A stretch of 53,314 bases of DNA from positions 1 to 53,314 of the forward strand of contig JBFKQC010000020.1 in assembly GCA_041627895.1 (NCBI GenBank), written 5' to 3'. Below are positions 1-7,431 of this stretch, piece after piece. Source of the stretch: JBFKQC01 sp041627895 (GTDB lineage Bacteria; Pseudomonadota; Alphaproteobacteria; Rhodobacterales; Rhodobacteraceae). The notes below the pieces were generated by a model. That model searched no databases, was not told where the DNA came from, and saw only the letters and a list, made by a program, of their open reading frames with translations. Each line of letters begins with the position of its first letter. Positions within the stretch are counted from its first letter, which is position 1. The translations under genes were made by a program, and so were the position numbers.

Positions 1-116
1 CCCACCGCCGGCAGGTGCTTCTTCTGCCACATCGCGGCGGCATGCTCCTCGATCGAGGGCACCGTATAGAGCGCCGGGTCGAACACCGCGTCGCAGGGAT
101 CGCCCACCGTGCAGGC
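1..116. repeat. Terminal direct repeat, left copy
   Basis: These 116 bases recur without mismatch at 53199-53314 in the same orientation. The reading frame of the fibre gene continues correctly from one copy to the other, so the simplest reading is an assembly overlap of a circular molecule rather than a biological repeat. The non-redundant length is 53,198 bp. Confidence 0.95.
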
Positions 117-1040
117 ACCGCCGCCGCCGGTGGTCACCAGCCCGCCGAGGATCGTCAGGTTGCCCGAGGCGTCCAGCTCCATCTCGGCCGAGCCGGTGCC
201 GGCCTTGGTCACCCGGAACGCGTCGTTGAGGTTCTGCACCCGCCAGTCGGCCGAGTTGTTGCTGTCGACCAGCGCCAGTTGCGCCGAGCCGTTGTTTTCC
301 AGCGTCAGCTGGATGCGGGTGTTGCTGGTCGTGCCGCTGTCCTCGTCGACCAGGATCCGCGCCGTGCCGTTGGTGCGCCGGATCTCCAGCGAGGCATCTG
401 CCGCCGTGCCGGTGCCCGATCCGATATCGCCGTCCGCGTCGATCACCAGCGATTCGCTGGGCGCGCCGCCGGTGATGATCCGGAACGGCAGGGTGGACCC
501 GCTGGTGGCGTCGCGGATGAAGAACCCGGCCTCGTTGCCGGCCATGTCCCAGGTCTGCGGCGTGAAGCCGGACGTGCCGTCCTGCTGCAGGCGCACGCTG
601 GGCGTGTCGCCGGTCTTGATGTCGATGTCGAGCGCGGGCGTGGTGGTGCCGAGCCCGACATCGCCCTGGCTGTCGACGGTCAGCGCGTTGCTGCGCGCGC
701 CGGCGAAGACCCGGAACACGAAGCGGCCGGCGGTGGCGTCCTCGACGCCGAAATAGGACGCGCCGCCATTGGAGCTGTCATTGGCGGTCAGCCGCCAGTC
801 GTTCCGCGGGAACGAGGCCGCGACCGAGGTGTCGTCGAAGTGCAGGCGCAGGTTGTTCTCCTTCAGCCGGACCGTGTCGAAGCCGAAGGATTCGGACGAC
901 ACGCAGTCGTTGCCGACGCAGAGCGAGCCGTCGATCGAGCCCGATCCGATATGGAAGAACACCGCCTGTGCGGGCGCGGCGGCCAGAAGCGTGAGCGTTG
1001 CCGCGGCCGAAACGGACGCGAGCAGAGTGCGTTGTGACAT
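1..1040 (-). CDS. Secreted fibre-like protein 1 (5' part; gene crosses the circle join)
   Basis: Starts at the ATG at 1040, six bases after a perfect AGGAGG. It runs off the window start and continues in frame at 53198-53057, giving 393 residues. A signal peptide is clear (residues 1-26, ending in APAQA). The body shares conserved blocks with the two downstream paralogues: LCVG.DC, RLKENN, F.RNDW, SVRLQQDG, TWD(M/V)AGNE, NTRIQL.LENNGSAQLALVD and DWRVQNLNDAFRVTKAG. The end is distinct: a Gly-rich linker, a short cysteine pair, a KHLPAVGP motif and a terminal coiled coil. The body resembles phage-tail or surface-fibre proteins with repeated beta structure. An adhesin or surface fibre is inferred, since no enzyme motif is visible. 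It is the last of three minus-strand paralogues and probably has its own promoter in the gap upstream. Confidence 0.85.
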   Translation of the reverse strand, partial: MSQRTLLASVSAAATLTLLAAAPAQAVFFHIGSGSIDGSLCVGNDCVSSESFGFDTVRLKENNLRLHFDDTSVAASFPRNDWRLTANDSSNGGASYFGVEDATAGRFVFRVFAGARSNALTVDSQGDVGLGTTTPALDIDIKTGDTPSVRLQQDGTSGFTPQTWDMAGNEAGFFIRDATSGSTLPFRIITGGAPSESLVIDADGDIGSGTGTAADASLEIRRTNGTARILVDEDSGTTSNTRIQLTLENNGSAQLALVDSNNSADWRVQNLNDAFRVTKAGTGSAEMELDASGNLTILGGLVTTGGGGACTVGDPCDAVFDPALYTVPSIEEHAAAMWQKKHLPAV

Positions 1041-1346
1041 GGGATCCTCCTCGGTAAGAACTTGTACCGTCCCGGCGAAACATGCCGGTGCGGGACTAGG
1101 CAGACGTCCGAAGCGTTTCGGCCTTGCCTGACACCTCGCGCAGCGGAATTCGCGGTCGAACCAAAGGCGTGAGACAGCGGATTCCGGTCCAGGCTCAAGT
1201 CGAAACGCTCAATCGTGAGTGCGATCCTATCAGGTCCGGCGGAAAAACCAACCACTCCCGCCCGCGCCGGCCGCGCACGGGCGACGGAGCGGCCTGCAGG
1301 CCGCTCCGTGAACGGGTCCCGGATCCTGTGCGCCGGGGGCTGCGGA
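1041..1346. other. Intergenic region between fibre genes 1 and 2
   Basis: This 306-base stretch carries no convincing gene. It holds the ribosome binding site of fibre gene 1 (about 1047-1052), a short inverted repeat at 1108-1121 and a strong hairpin at 1284-1309. I could not pick out a convincing -35/-10 pair. Confidence 0.6.
1284..1309 (-). terminator. Perfect hairpin downstream of fibre gene 2
   Basis: A 26-base perfect palindrome with 13-base arms (left arm ACGGAGCGGCCTG) begins 38 bases after the stop of fibre gene 2. No T-tract follows on the minus strand, so a rho-independent role is plausible but not typical. It could instead be an mRNA 3' stabiliser. Confidence 0.5.
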
Positions 1347-2588
1347 TCAGTCGGCGACCCGCGCCTCCAGCGCCTCGAGCCGCGCGCGCAACTCGGCATT
1401 CTCGGCGCTCAGCGCCTGGATCGCGGCCAGCGCCACGCCCGAGGTGTCGATCGTCGAGATGCCGGTCTCGGACGCGCCGGTGCCGAAGGCGGCGTAGAAG
1501 TCCTGCGCCATCGGGCCGATGTGGCGGATGCCGGTTCCGGCGTCGTGGATGTAGGTCCAGCTCGACACCGGCAGCGCCGAGACCTTGGCCAGGATCGCGC
1601 CCGGGTCGACCGGCTCGATCGCCATCTTGCGGGTCTTGTCGGAATTCTCGGTCAGCGTGCCCTGGATCGTCAGGTTGCCGGCGTTGTCCAGCTCCATCTC
1701 GGCCACGCCGGTGCCGGCCTTGGTCACCCGGAACGCGTCGTTGAGGTTCTGCACCCGCCAGTCGGTCGAGTTGTTGTTGTCGACCAGCGCCAGTTGCGCC
1801 GAGCCGTTGTTTTCAAGCTGCAGCTGGATGCGGGTGTTGCTGGAGGTGCCGCTGGCCTCCTCGACCAGGATCGAGGCGTCGCCGTCGGTGCGGCGCACGT
1901 GCAGCGAGGCGTCCTGGCCGGAGGTGCCGACCTCGCCCGGTGCCGAGGTGCCGATGCCGACGTCGTTGTCGGCGGCGACGAAGATCGAGTTGCTGTCCGC
2001 GCCGGGCTGGATCCGGAACGGCAGCTGCGAGCCACCGGTCGCGTCGCGGATGAAGAAGTTGGACTCGTTGCCGGCCACGTCCCAAGTCTGCGGCGTGAAG
2101 CCCGAGGACCCGTCCTGCTGCAGCCGCACGCTGGGCGTGTTGCCGGTGACGATGGTCAGATCGAGCGCCGGGTTCGAGGTGCCGAGGCCCACGTCGCCGT
2201 CGTTTTCGACGTAAAGCGCGCTGGAACGCACCCCGGCCTCGACCGCGAAGACCACGTCGTTGGCGCAGCCGCCGTTGTTCGAGTTCTCGCCGCAATCGAG
2301 CAGCGAGAACCGGTTGGCGCCGCCGTTGGACTGGCTGTTGGCCTCCAGTTCCCAGTCGTTGCGCGGGAAGGCGTTGATGTTCGAGGTGTCGGCGAACTTG
2401 ATCCGGGTGTTGTTCTCTTTCAGGATGATCGTGCTGTCGCTGAACGAGATGCCGGACTGACAGTCGAACCCGACGCAGAGCGAGTTGCGGATGATGCCGT
2501 CCGAATTGGTCAGGACGGTCTGGGCCTGGGCCGGGATCGCGAACAGAAGCGACACCGCCGTGCCGGCCAGCAAGCTGCGATATATCAT
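1347..2588 (-). CDS. Secreted fibre-like protein 2 with C-terminal S74 chaperone domain
   Basis: 413 residues. The ATG at 2588 follows GGAGG by seven bases and starts a signal peptide (residues 1-22, ending in AIPAQA). The body matches paralogues 1 and 3 block for block. From about residue 316 it switches to a peptidase S74 (endosialidase-type intramolecular chaperone) domain: NSDKTRK, then LPVSSWTYI and GIRHIGPMAQDFYAAFG, ending in a coiled coil (LSAENAELRARLEALEARVA). In known S74 proteins the chaperone trimerises the fibre and then cuts itself off just before the serine of the S-D motif. Ser316 sits at that position. A secreted, self-processing trimeric fibre is inferred. No other phage structural genes are nearby, so this is not a prophage tail fibre in context. 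Confidence 0.87.
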   Translation of the reverse strand: MIYRSLLAGTAVSLLFAIPAQAQTVLTNSDGIIRNSLCVGFDCQSGISFSDSTIILKENNTRIKFADTSNINAFPRNDWELEANSQSNGGANRFSLLDCGENSNNGGCANDVVFAVEAGVRSSALYVENDGDVGLGTSNPALDLTIVTGNTPSVRLQQDGSSGFTPQTWDVAGNESNFFIRDATGGSQLPFRIQPGADSNSIFVAADNDVGIGTSAPGEVGTSGQDASLHVRRTDGDASILVEEASGTSSNTRIQLQLENNGSAQLALVDNNNSTDWRVQNLNDAFRVTKAGTGVAEMELDNAGNLTIQGTLTENSDKTRKMAIEPVDPGAILAKVSALPVSSWTYIHDAGTGIRHIGPMAQDFYAAFGTGASETGISTIDTSGVALAAIQALSAENAELRARLEALEARVAD

Positions 2589-2765
2589 GGAAAACCTCCG
2601 ATTTTGCCGAAATGGAACGCCCGGGCATGTCCCCATGCCGGGGCTGGTAGAAGCTGTGCGAATGCCGCCGACCATAGCAGATTTCCGACCGCGCGTGAAT
2701 TGTCCGGCCGAAATGCGGCCGGGCTGTGAAGGTCGGACAGGCAAGCGAAGGTCGGGCAAAGCGGA

Positions 2766-2789
2766 ACGGGCGGCCCGAAGGCCGCCCGT
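2766..2789 (-). terminator. Hairpin downstream of fibre gene 3
   Basis: Ten-base perfect arms (ACGGGCGGCC and its complement) enclose a CGAA tetraloop, 24 bases past the stop of fibre gene 3. CGAA is a stable loop type. There is no T-tract. It may terminate fibre gene 3 or separate it from fibre gene 2. Confidence 0.55.
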
Positions 2790-2813
2790 CCGATCCGTCG
2801 CCCTGTGCGGTGA

Positions 2814-4013
2814 CTACCGCGCGGCCAGCTGCCGCTGCAGCTCGTCGATCATCTTCTGCTGCTGCAGCGTATAGAGGGTCAGTTCCTCGACCTTCTCCAG
2901 CAGCGCCATCTGCATCTCGGTCATGTTCAGGCCCCGGGCCTCGACATCCCGCGCCGAGGGGATCCTGGGCAGGTGGCGGTTCTCGACGATGAACTTCTCG
3001 ACCTCGTCGAGCGGCATCAGCCGGTAATCGTCGGCGAACACGTAGTCCGGAACGGTGCCGCCGCCGCCGCCGATCACGGTCAGCGTGCCCTGGATCGTCA
3101 GGTTGCCGGCGTTGTCCAGCTCCATCTCGGCCACGCCGGTGCCCGCCTTGGTCACGCGGAACCTGTCGTTGAGGTTCTGCACCCGCCAGTCGGACGAGTT
3201 GTTGCTGTCGAACAGCGCCATCTGCGCCGAGCCGTTGTTCTGCAGCTGCAACTGGATGCGCGTGTTGCTGGTGGTGGTGCTGGCTTCCTCGACCAGGATC
3301 GCCGAGGTGCCGTCCGTGCTGCGGACATGCAGCGCCGCCTGCTGGGTATTCCCCGTGTTGTCGAAATCCGCAGAGGGCGACGAGGTGCCCATGCCGACAT
3401 CGCCGTCGGTGTCGATGAAGATCGAGTTCGACGGCGCCGCCGGGCGGATCCGCAAGGGCAGCCGCGAGCCGGTGGTGGCGTCGCGCACGAACCAGTTGGT
3501 CTCGTTGCCCGCCATGTCCCAGGTCTGCGCGGTAAAGCCCGACGATCCGTCCTGTTCCAGCCGCACGGTCGGGGTGTCGCCGTCCTTGACGTGGACCTCG
3601 ACCACCGGGGTCGAGGTGCCGAGCCCGATCCGGCCGCCGTCGTCGACGTAAAGCGAATGGCTGGGCGCGCCGGCCTCGATGGTGAACGGCGTGCGGCTGT
3701 TGTCGATGTCGTCGATCGAGAACTTGTTGGCGCCGCCGTTGTTGGTCTCGTTGAAGGTGATCTGCCAGTCGTTCGTCGGGAAGCTGGCCGACGACGAGGT
3801 GTCCTGCGCCTTGATGCGCAGGTTGTTCTCCTTCAGCCGCAGCGTGTCGAAGCCGAACGACTCGCCGTTGACGCAGTCGAAGCCGATACAGGCCGAGCCG
3901 TCGACGATCAGGTCGTCGAGGATCACCTGGTCGGCCTGCGCCGCGCCGGCAAGCGAAATCGCGCCGGCGGCGAGTGTCAGGCTGGTGCTGCGAAGCAGGA
4001 ATTTACGGGTCAT
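2814..4013 (-). CDS. Secreted fibre-like protein 3 with a different C-terminal coiled-coil module
   Basis: 399 residues. The ATG at 4013 follows an AGAGAGGA-type site and opens a signal peptide (residues 1-27, ending in GAAQA). The body is the same as in paralogues 1 and 2, and its DNA is nearly identical to gene 2 over the segment encoding VAEMELDNAGNLTIQGTL. After that the protein changes to a module with YVFADDYRLMPLDEVEKFI, HLPRIPSARDVEARGLNM and EMQMALLEKVEELTLYTLQQQ, ending in a coiled coil. That ending is familiar from secreted or tail-fibre-like proteins of other bacteria, notably Bacteroidetes. It probably acts as a trimerising or anchoring stalk. Surface display is inferred. Confidence 0.85.
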   Translation of the reverse strand: MTRKFLLRSTSLTLAAGAISLAGAAQADQVILDDLIVDGSACIGFDCVNGESFGFDTLRLKENNLRIKAQDTSSSASFPTNDWQITFNETNNGGANKFSIDDIDNSRTPFTIEAGAPSHSLYVDDGGRIGLGTSTPVVEVHVKDGDTPTVRLEQDGSSGFTAQTWDMAGNETNWFVRDATTGSRLPLRIRPAAPSNSIFIDTDGDVGMGTSSPSADFDNTGNTQQAALHVRSTDGTSAILVEEASTTTSNTRIQLQLQNNGSAQMALFDSNNSSDWRVQNLNDRFRVTKAGTGVAEMELDNAGNLTIQGTLTVIGGGGGTVPDYVFADDYRLMPLDEVEKFIVENRHLPRIPSARDVEARGLNMTEMQMALLEKVEELTLYTLQQQKMIDELQRQLAAR

Positions 4014-4306
4014 GCCCTGGTCCTCTCTGTTGGATGTCCTGGATGATATCTCGGTCGATGCCTCACCGGGCGGGTGGTCCGGCAGAGCGCCTGACGCGGG
4101 CGGCGATGCGCATCGTGACCAATGTTCTCTGTCCTATGTCTCTTTCCTATGCCGACTCGTTACCCGAAGTGCACCGGGCTGCGTGACACCCGGGTGACTT
4201 CCCGCACCGAAACTGGCGGCCATGATACCCAAGCGCCGGCACATTTCAACGGCCCCGGCACCCGGCGGGGCGAATTTCACTGTTGCGCGCAAGGCGGTTA
4301 GCCGGT

Positions 4307-5311
4307 TCAACCCAGGCGCTTGCCGAGCCAGCCCAGGAACGCCCGGTCGGGGCTTTTCAGCCGGGCGCGGCCGGTGCGCTGCCACCAGGCGCGCCATTCG
4401 GCCTCCAGCGCGTGCACGTCCCAGCCGGGCGCCCGGGCGCGGGCCTCGTCCAGCGTCGCGGGCGCCAGCTGCGGCGCGCCGTCCGCCGGCGCGGCGCGCG
4501 GGGCGACGTGCAGGATGTCGCCCGGTTCCTCGGTCAGCCGGTAGTCCGGCAGGTTGTCGGCGGCGATGATCTCGCGCAGCATGGCGCGGAACACCCGGCG
4601 CGGGCTGCTGCTGCCGGCCTTCTTCATCAGCACCTCGAGCGAGACGCGCCAGGCCGGCTGGCGGCCGCAATGCTTGCGCGCCAGTTCGTAGATGCGCCGC
4701 TCGAGCGGGCGTCTCAGGCGGAAATAGTCTCTGCTCAGCGTCAGAACCGACCGGCCCAGCACCGCCTGGTACAGCCAGTCGCTGAGCGTCACCGCGACCG
4801 AGACCATGCGCCCGCCGCGGGTCTTGCGCACGATCTCCCAGCGCTCGATCAGGCCGAAGCCGGTGGTGATCTCGTAGGGATCGTCCTTCGGGCCGGTGAC
4901 GATATTGGTGGTGATCCGCGTGCCCGCCAGCCGCTCGAAGGCCTCGCGCAGCCGGCGGTAGCTGTCTCCGCTGGTCTCGCGGTTGGTGGCGATCAGCAGG
5001 TCATGCGCCTTCAGCTGCAGCGTGCGGCTGACCTCGCGCCCGGCATTCAGCGCCGCGACCAGCTGGCTGATGCAGTAGATCAGGATGTCCTTGTCGTGGA
5101 TCGTGGCGCGGCCCCGGACGCTGGGGGTGATGGTGATCCGGGCGCCGTTATGGGCGTAGTCCAGCACCTTGCGGTCGGGCCGGGTCGAGAGCGAGAAGAC
5201 GGGGTGTTCCATCGACGCCAGGTCGTCCTTCGGGAACGCCCCGAAGATGTCGCAGACGAAGAAATCGCCCGTCGGATGCCTGTCGGGCAACAAGGCCCCT
5301 GCCCCGCTCAT
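4307..5311 (-). CDS. repA: Plasmid replication initiator RepA
   Basis: 334 residues from the ATG at 5311; the open frame extends to 5455, but the upstream part is arginine-rich and unlike the family. It belongs to the replication initiator protein A (RPA) family of alphaproteobacterial plasmids. Hallmarks are LLPDRHPTGDFFVCDIF near the N-terminus, MEHPVFSLSTRPDRKVL, TIHDKDILIYCISQL, LLIATNRETSGDSYRRL, FGLIERWEIV, LTLSRDYFRLRRPLERRIYELARKHCG and the C-terminal APGWDVHALEAEWRAW. It would bind the iterons directly upstream (5490-5546) and open the origin. It is divergent to parA, the arrangement of roseobacter RepA plasmids. No strong ribosome binding site precedes 5311, so the exact start is uncertain. 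Confidence 0.93.
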   Translation of the reverse strand: MSGAGALLPDRHPTGDFFVCDIFGAFPKDDLASMEHPVFSLSTRPDRKVLDYAHNGARITITPSVRGRATIHDKDILIYCISQLVAALNAGREVSRTLQLKAHDLLIATNRETSGDSYRRLREAFERLAGTRITTNIVTGPKDDPYEITTGFGLIERWEIVRKTRGGRMVSVAVTLSDWLYQAVLGRSVLTLSRDYFRLRRPLERRIYELARKHCGRQPAWRVSLEVLMKKAGSSSPRRVFRAMLREIIAADNLPDYRLTEEPGDILHVAPRAAPADGAPQLAPATLDEARARAPGWDVHALEAEWRAWWQRTGRARLKSPDRAFLGWLGKRLG

Positions 5312-5447
5312 GTCACCGTTTCGCGCACTGCGCCTGTCCCGCCTTCGTCCTGCTCTCGCCCCGCGCCGCGCCTCGGGCCGGGGCCTGCGGTCCGGGTTCG
5401 TCCCGCGACTCGCCGCCAACGTGGTTTCAGTGACACCCAGCCTAAAG

Positions 5448-5456
5448 TTATCCACA
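5448..5456 (+). promoter_or_regulatory. DnaA box in the replication origin
   Basis: The nine bases TTATCCACA match the DnaA-box consensus exactly. The site lies between repA and the iterons, where host DnaA would help open a plasmid origin. Confidence 0.75.
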
Positions 5457-5489
5457 GGCGAGTCCAGCCCGAAGCCGGCGCCGTTTCGG

Positions 5490-5546
5490 GGGATCGGAGT
5501 CGGATCAACGGGGGAACGGAGTCGCCCCTTCGTGGGATCGGAATCG
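5490..5546 (+). repeat. Three iterons with a 22-bp period (putative oriV)
   Basis: Three 13-base units read GGGATCGGAGTCG (5490-5502), GGGAACGGAGTCG (5512-5524) and GGGATCGGAATCG (5534-5546). Their starts are exactly 22 bases apart, which is two helical turns and typical of iterons bound on one face of the helix. They lie upstream of repA beside the DnaA box, so RepA is the likely binder. Confidence 0.75.
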
Positions 5547-5713
5547 CCCTGCCCGCCCGCGAACCCGCCCCAGCCCCGGAAAACAAGGGGTTTCGCGCAA
5601 TGCCGCCCTGCCCGTAACTAAAAACCTAACAGGATTTTAACCGCGATTTTTTTTTCGCGCGCCGCTGCTCCGGACGGCGCACCGGCCGGAAAGCGCCGGA
5701 TTTGCTAAGAAAA
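5547..5713. other. Origin-adjacent AT-rich stretch
   Basis: No gene is seen here. The segment 5614-5655 is strikingly AT-rich for this plasmid and ends in a run of nine T flanked by CGCGA/TCGCG arms (5642-5659). It is a good candidate for the unwinding element of the origin whose iterons lie at 5490-5546. Confidence 0.5.
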
Positions 5714-5802
5714 ATGCGTTTTGGTGCGTGTTTTCCTTCCATGTGCGCGGTTTTTCCGTATATTGGCCGAAAAGGCGCACATGATCTGCTGTCTTCGCAG
5801 AT
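5714..5802 (+). promoter_or_regulatory. Repeats and inverted repeat upstream of parA
   Basis: Three related T-rich units (ATGCGTTTTG at 5714, GTGCGTGTTTTCC at 5724, GTGCGCGGTTTTTCC at 5743) precede a possible -10 TATATT at 5759-5764 and an inverted repeat ATCTGC/GCAGAT (5784-5789 and 5797-5802). ParA of this class usually represses its own promoter, so an operator is plausible. The promoter call is weak because no good -35 is present. Confidence 0.4.
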
Positions 5803-5831
5803 TTTGTGGAACATCGAGCAGAGACCACAAC

Positions 5832-7259
5832 ATGGCACCATCCCACGGCCAGGACCAGCCCCCGTATTTCAACATCAACCCCGACCAGGCGCTTGCCGGG
5901 CTCGGCGCGCCGGCGGGCAGCGGCGATTTCGCGGCGATCGCGGCGGCCTGCACGCGGGGCCGCGAGGACCTCGCCAGCCGCGGCTTGCAGGAGGACGGCC
6001 GCAAGACGCTCAGGCTGTTTTCCACCTGGGAGATCACCCGCTACCTGATCCCCGTCGCCACGCCGCATTTCCGCCGGGTGCTGAAGGCCAACCCGAACCT
6101 GCCGCAGGGCCGGTCCGAGACCGAGGGCGGCGCCAAGTGGTTCACGCTGGACGAGGTGCTCACGTTGCGCGCGCATTTCGCGACCGAGGGGTCGAAGGCG
6201 AAAGAGTACATGCCCTACCGCCCGAAGGGGCTGCCCGCCAAGCTGGTCGCGGTGGCGAACTTCAAGGGCGGGGTCGGCAAGACCTCGACCTGTGCCCATC
6301 TGGCGATGTCGGCGGCGCTCGACGGCTACCGGGTGCTGGTGGTCGATCTGGATTCCCAGGGCTCGATGACCTCGATCTTCGGCGGCCGGGTGGCGGATGA
6401 ATGGCAGACCGTCTTTCCGTTGCTGGCGCGGCACTATGCCGAGCACCTGAGGCGCGAGAACCAGGGCCGGATCGACCGCGGCGCGGCGCCGGTGCCGCTG
6501 GACGAGACGCTGGGCGAGGCGCTGGCGCTGACGTCTGCGGACGTGATCCAGCCGACGCACTGGCCGAACATCGACCTGATCGGCGCGCAGCTCAACCTCT
6601 ACTGGGCCGAGTTCCAGATCCCGGTCTGGCGGATGCAGGCGCGGTCGTGGAAGCTGTGGGACGCGCTGACCGACCGGCTGGCGGCCGATCGCGTGCTGGA
6701 GCGCTACGACCTGATCTTCCTCGATACCCCGCCTGCCCTGGGCTACCTGACGATCAACGGGCTGGCGGCGTCGGACATCCTCTTGGTGCCGCTCGGTGCC
6801 TCGTTCCTCGAATTCGATTCCACGGGGCGGTTCTTCGACATGCTGCATTCCACCTTCCGCTCGATCGAGGACGGCGAGAACACCGCCGCGCGCGCGCTGG
6901 GGCGGCCGGAGATGGCGTTCGAGTGGGACGCGGTGCGCGCGGTGCTGACGCGGTACGACGCCGGCCAGCAGGCGGAACTCGCCAGCCTGATGCAGGCCTA
7001 TCTCGGCCGCACGCTCAGCCCGCACCGGCAGGACTTCACCGCGCTGATCGGCCAGGCGGGCGAGCAGGTGGCCGGGATCTACGAGGCCGATTACCGCGAC
7101 TTCAACCGCGAGACCTATGTGCGCGGGCGCGAGGCCTTCGACGAGACCTATGCCGCGTTCAAGCGGCTGCTGTTCGGCATCTGGCGCCGCGACGAACTGG
7201 CGCAAACCGAACGCCAGGCCGCATCGGCGGCGGCGGAGGGGGCGGAACATGTCGCGTGA
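5832..7259 (+). CDS. parA: Plasmid partition ATPase ParA
   Basis: 475 residues from the ATG at 5832; the frame opens earlier, but the upstream part has no family features. The long N-terminal region (about residues 1-130) is of the DNA-binding type found in Ia ParA/RepA-like partition ATPases. The Walker box follows (FKGGVGKTS, Lys near 145), then VLVVDLDSQGSMT and YDLIFLDTPPALGYLTINGL. The protein moves plasmid copies apart together with ParB, encoded 172 bases downstream, and probably autoregulates through the repeats in front of it. The spacing to parB holds strong palindromes rather than a tight overlap. Length and motif order are complete. Confidence 0.93.
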   Translation: MAPSHGQDQPPYFNINPDQALAGLGAPAGSGDFAAIAAACTRGREDLASRGLQEDGRKTLRLFSTWEITRYLIPVATPHFRRVLKANPNLPQGRSETEGGAKWFTLDEVLTLRAHFATEGSKAKEYMPYRPKGLPAKLVAVANFKGGVGKTSTCAHLAMSAALDGYRVLVVDLDSQGSMTSIFGGRVADEWQTVFPLLARHYAEHLRRENQGRIDRGAAPVPLDETLGEALALTSADVIQPTHWPNIDLIGAQLNLYWAEFQIPVWRMQARSWKLWDALTDRLAADRVLERYDLIFLDTPPALGYLTINGLAASDILLVPLGASFLEFDSTGRFFDMLHSTFRSIEDGENTAARALGRPEMAFEWDAVRAVLTRYDAGQQAELASLMQAYLGRTLSPHRQDFTALIGQAGEQVAGIYEADYRDFNRETYVRGREAFDETYAAFKRLLFGIWRRDELAQTERQAASAAAEGAEHVA

Positions 7260-7283
7260 GACCGGGGCCGGGGGGCTGGAAAA

Positions 7284-7318
7284 TGTTTCGCATGCGAAAC
7301 AATTGACCGTTTGGTCAA
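7284..7318. promoter_or_regulatory. Candidate centromere (parS) between parA and parB
   Basis: An 18-base perfect palindrome TGTTTCGCATGCGAAACA occupies 7284-7301. It is followed at once by a second inverted repeat, TTGACC-GTTT-GGTCAA (7303-7318). The first resembles chromosomal parS (TGTTTCACGTGAAACA) with two extra central bases. Its place between parA and parB supports a ParB-binding site, but operator function for parB is also possible. Confidence 0.55.
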
Positions 7319-7431
7319 AAATTTCGTGGGGCCGGATGCGCGCCGGACCGCGAAAGGTTAACGCGGCGTTCGCAGTGCTAACCGCGGCGGTAAGGGTCTT
7401 GCGGTAGGGCAGGGGGCAAAGGAGAGGCGAC

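Noticed and set aside
1..116. Terminal repeats as ends of a linear plasmid or transposon
   Set aside because: They are direct, not inverted, and a gene reads through the join, which fits a circle cut open by assembly.
1..4013. Prophage remnant, because of the S74 and tail-fibre-like domains
   Set aside because: No capsid, portal, terminase, tail or integrase genes are present, and all three proteins have export signals.
15..4046. Long plus-strand open frames of 340, 504 and 357 residues opposite the fibre genes
   Set aside because: They are arginine/valine/glycine-rich shadows caused by high GC content. They lack a ribosome binding site or signal, while the minus strand has signal peptides, binding sites and three matching paralogues.
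4230..4300. Possible third copy of the 70-bp element downstream of repA
   Set aside because: Only short matching patches (GAAATT, CGGG, AATGTG) line up, and gaps are needed. It is not distinguishable from chance in GC-rich DNA.
4014..4306. Search for a gene in the gap between fibre gene 3 and repA
   Set aside because: No frame has a binding site or family features. The gap probably holds the fibre gene 3 promoter and the repA 3' end.
4283..5617. 444-residue plus-strand open frame across repA
   Set aside because: It is antisense to a clear replication initiator and has low-complexity composition.
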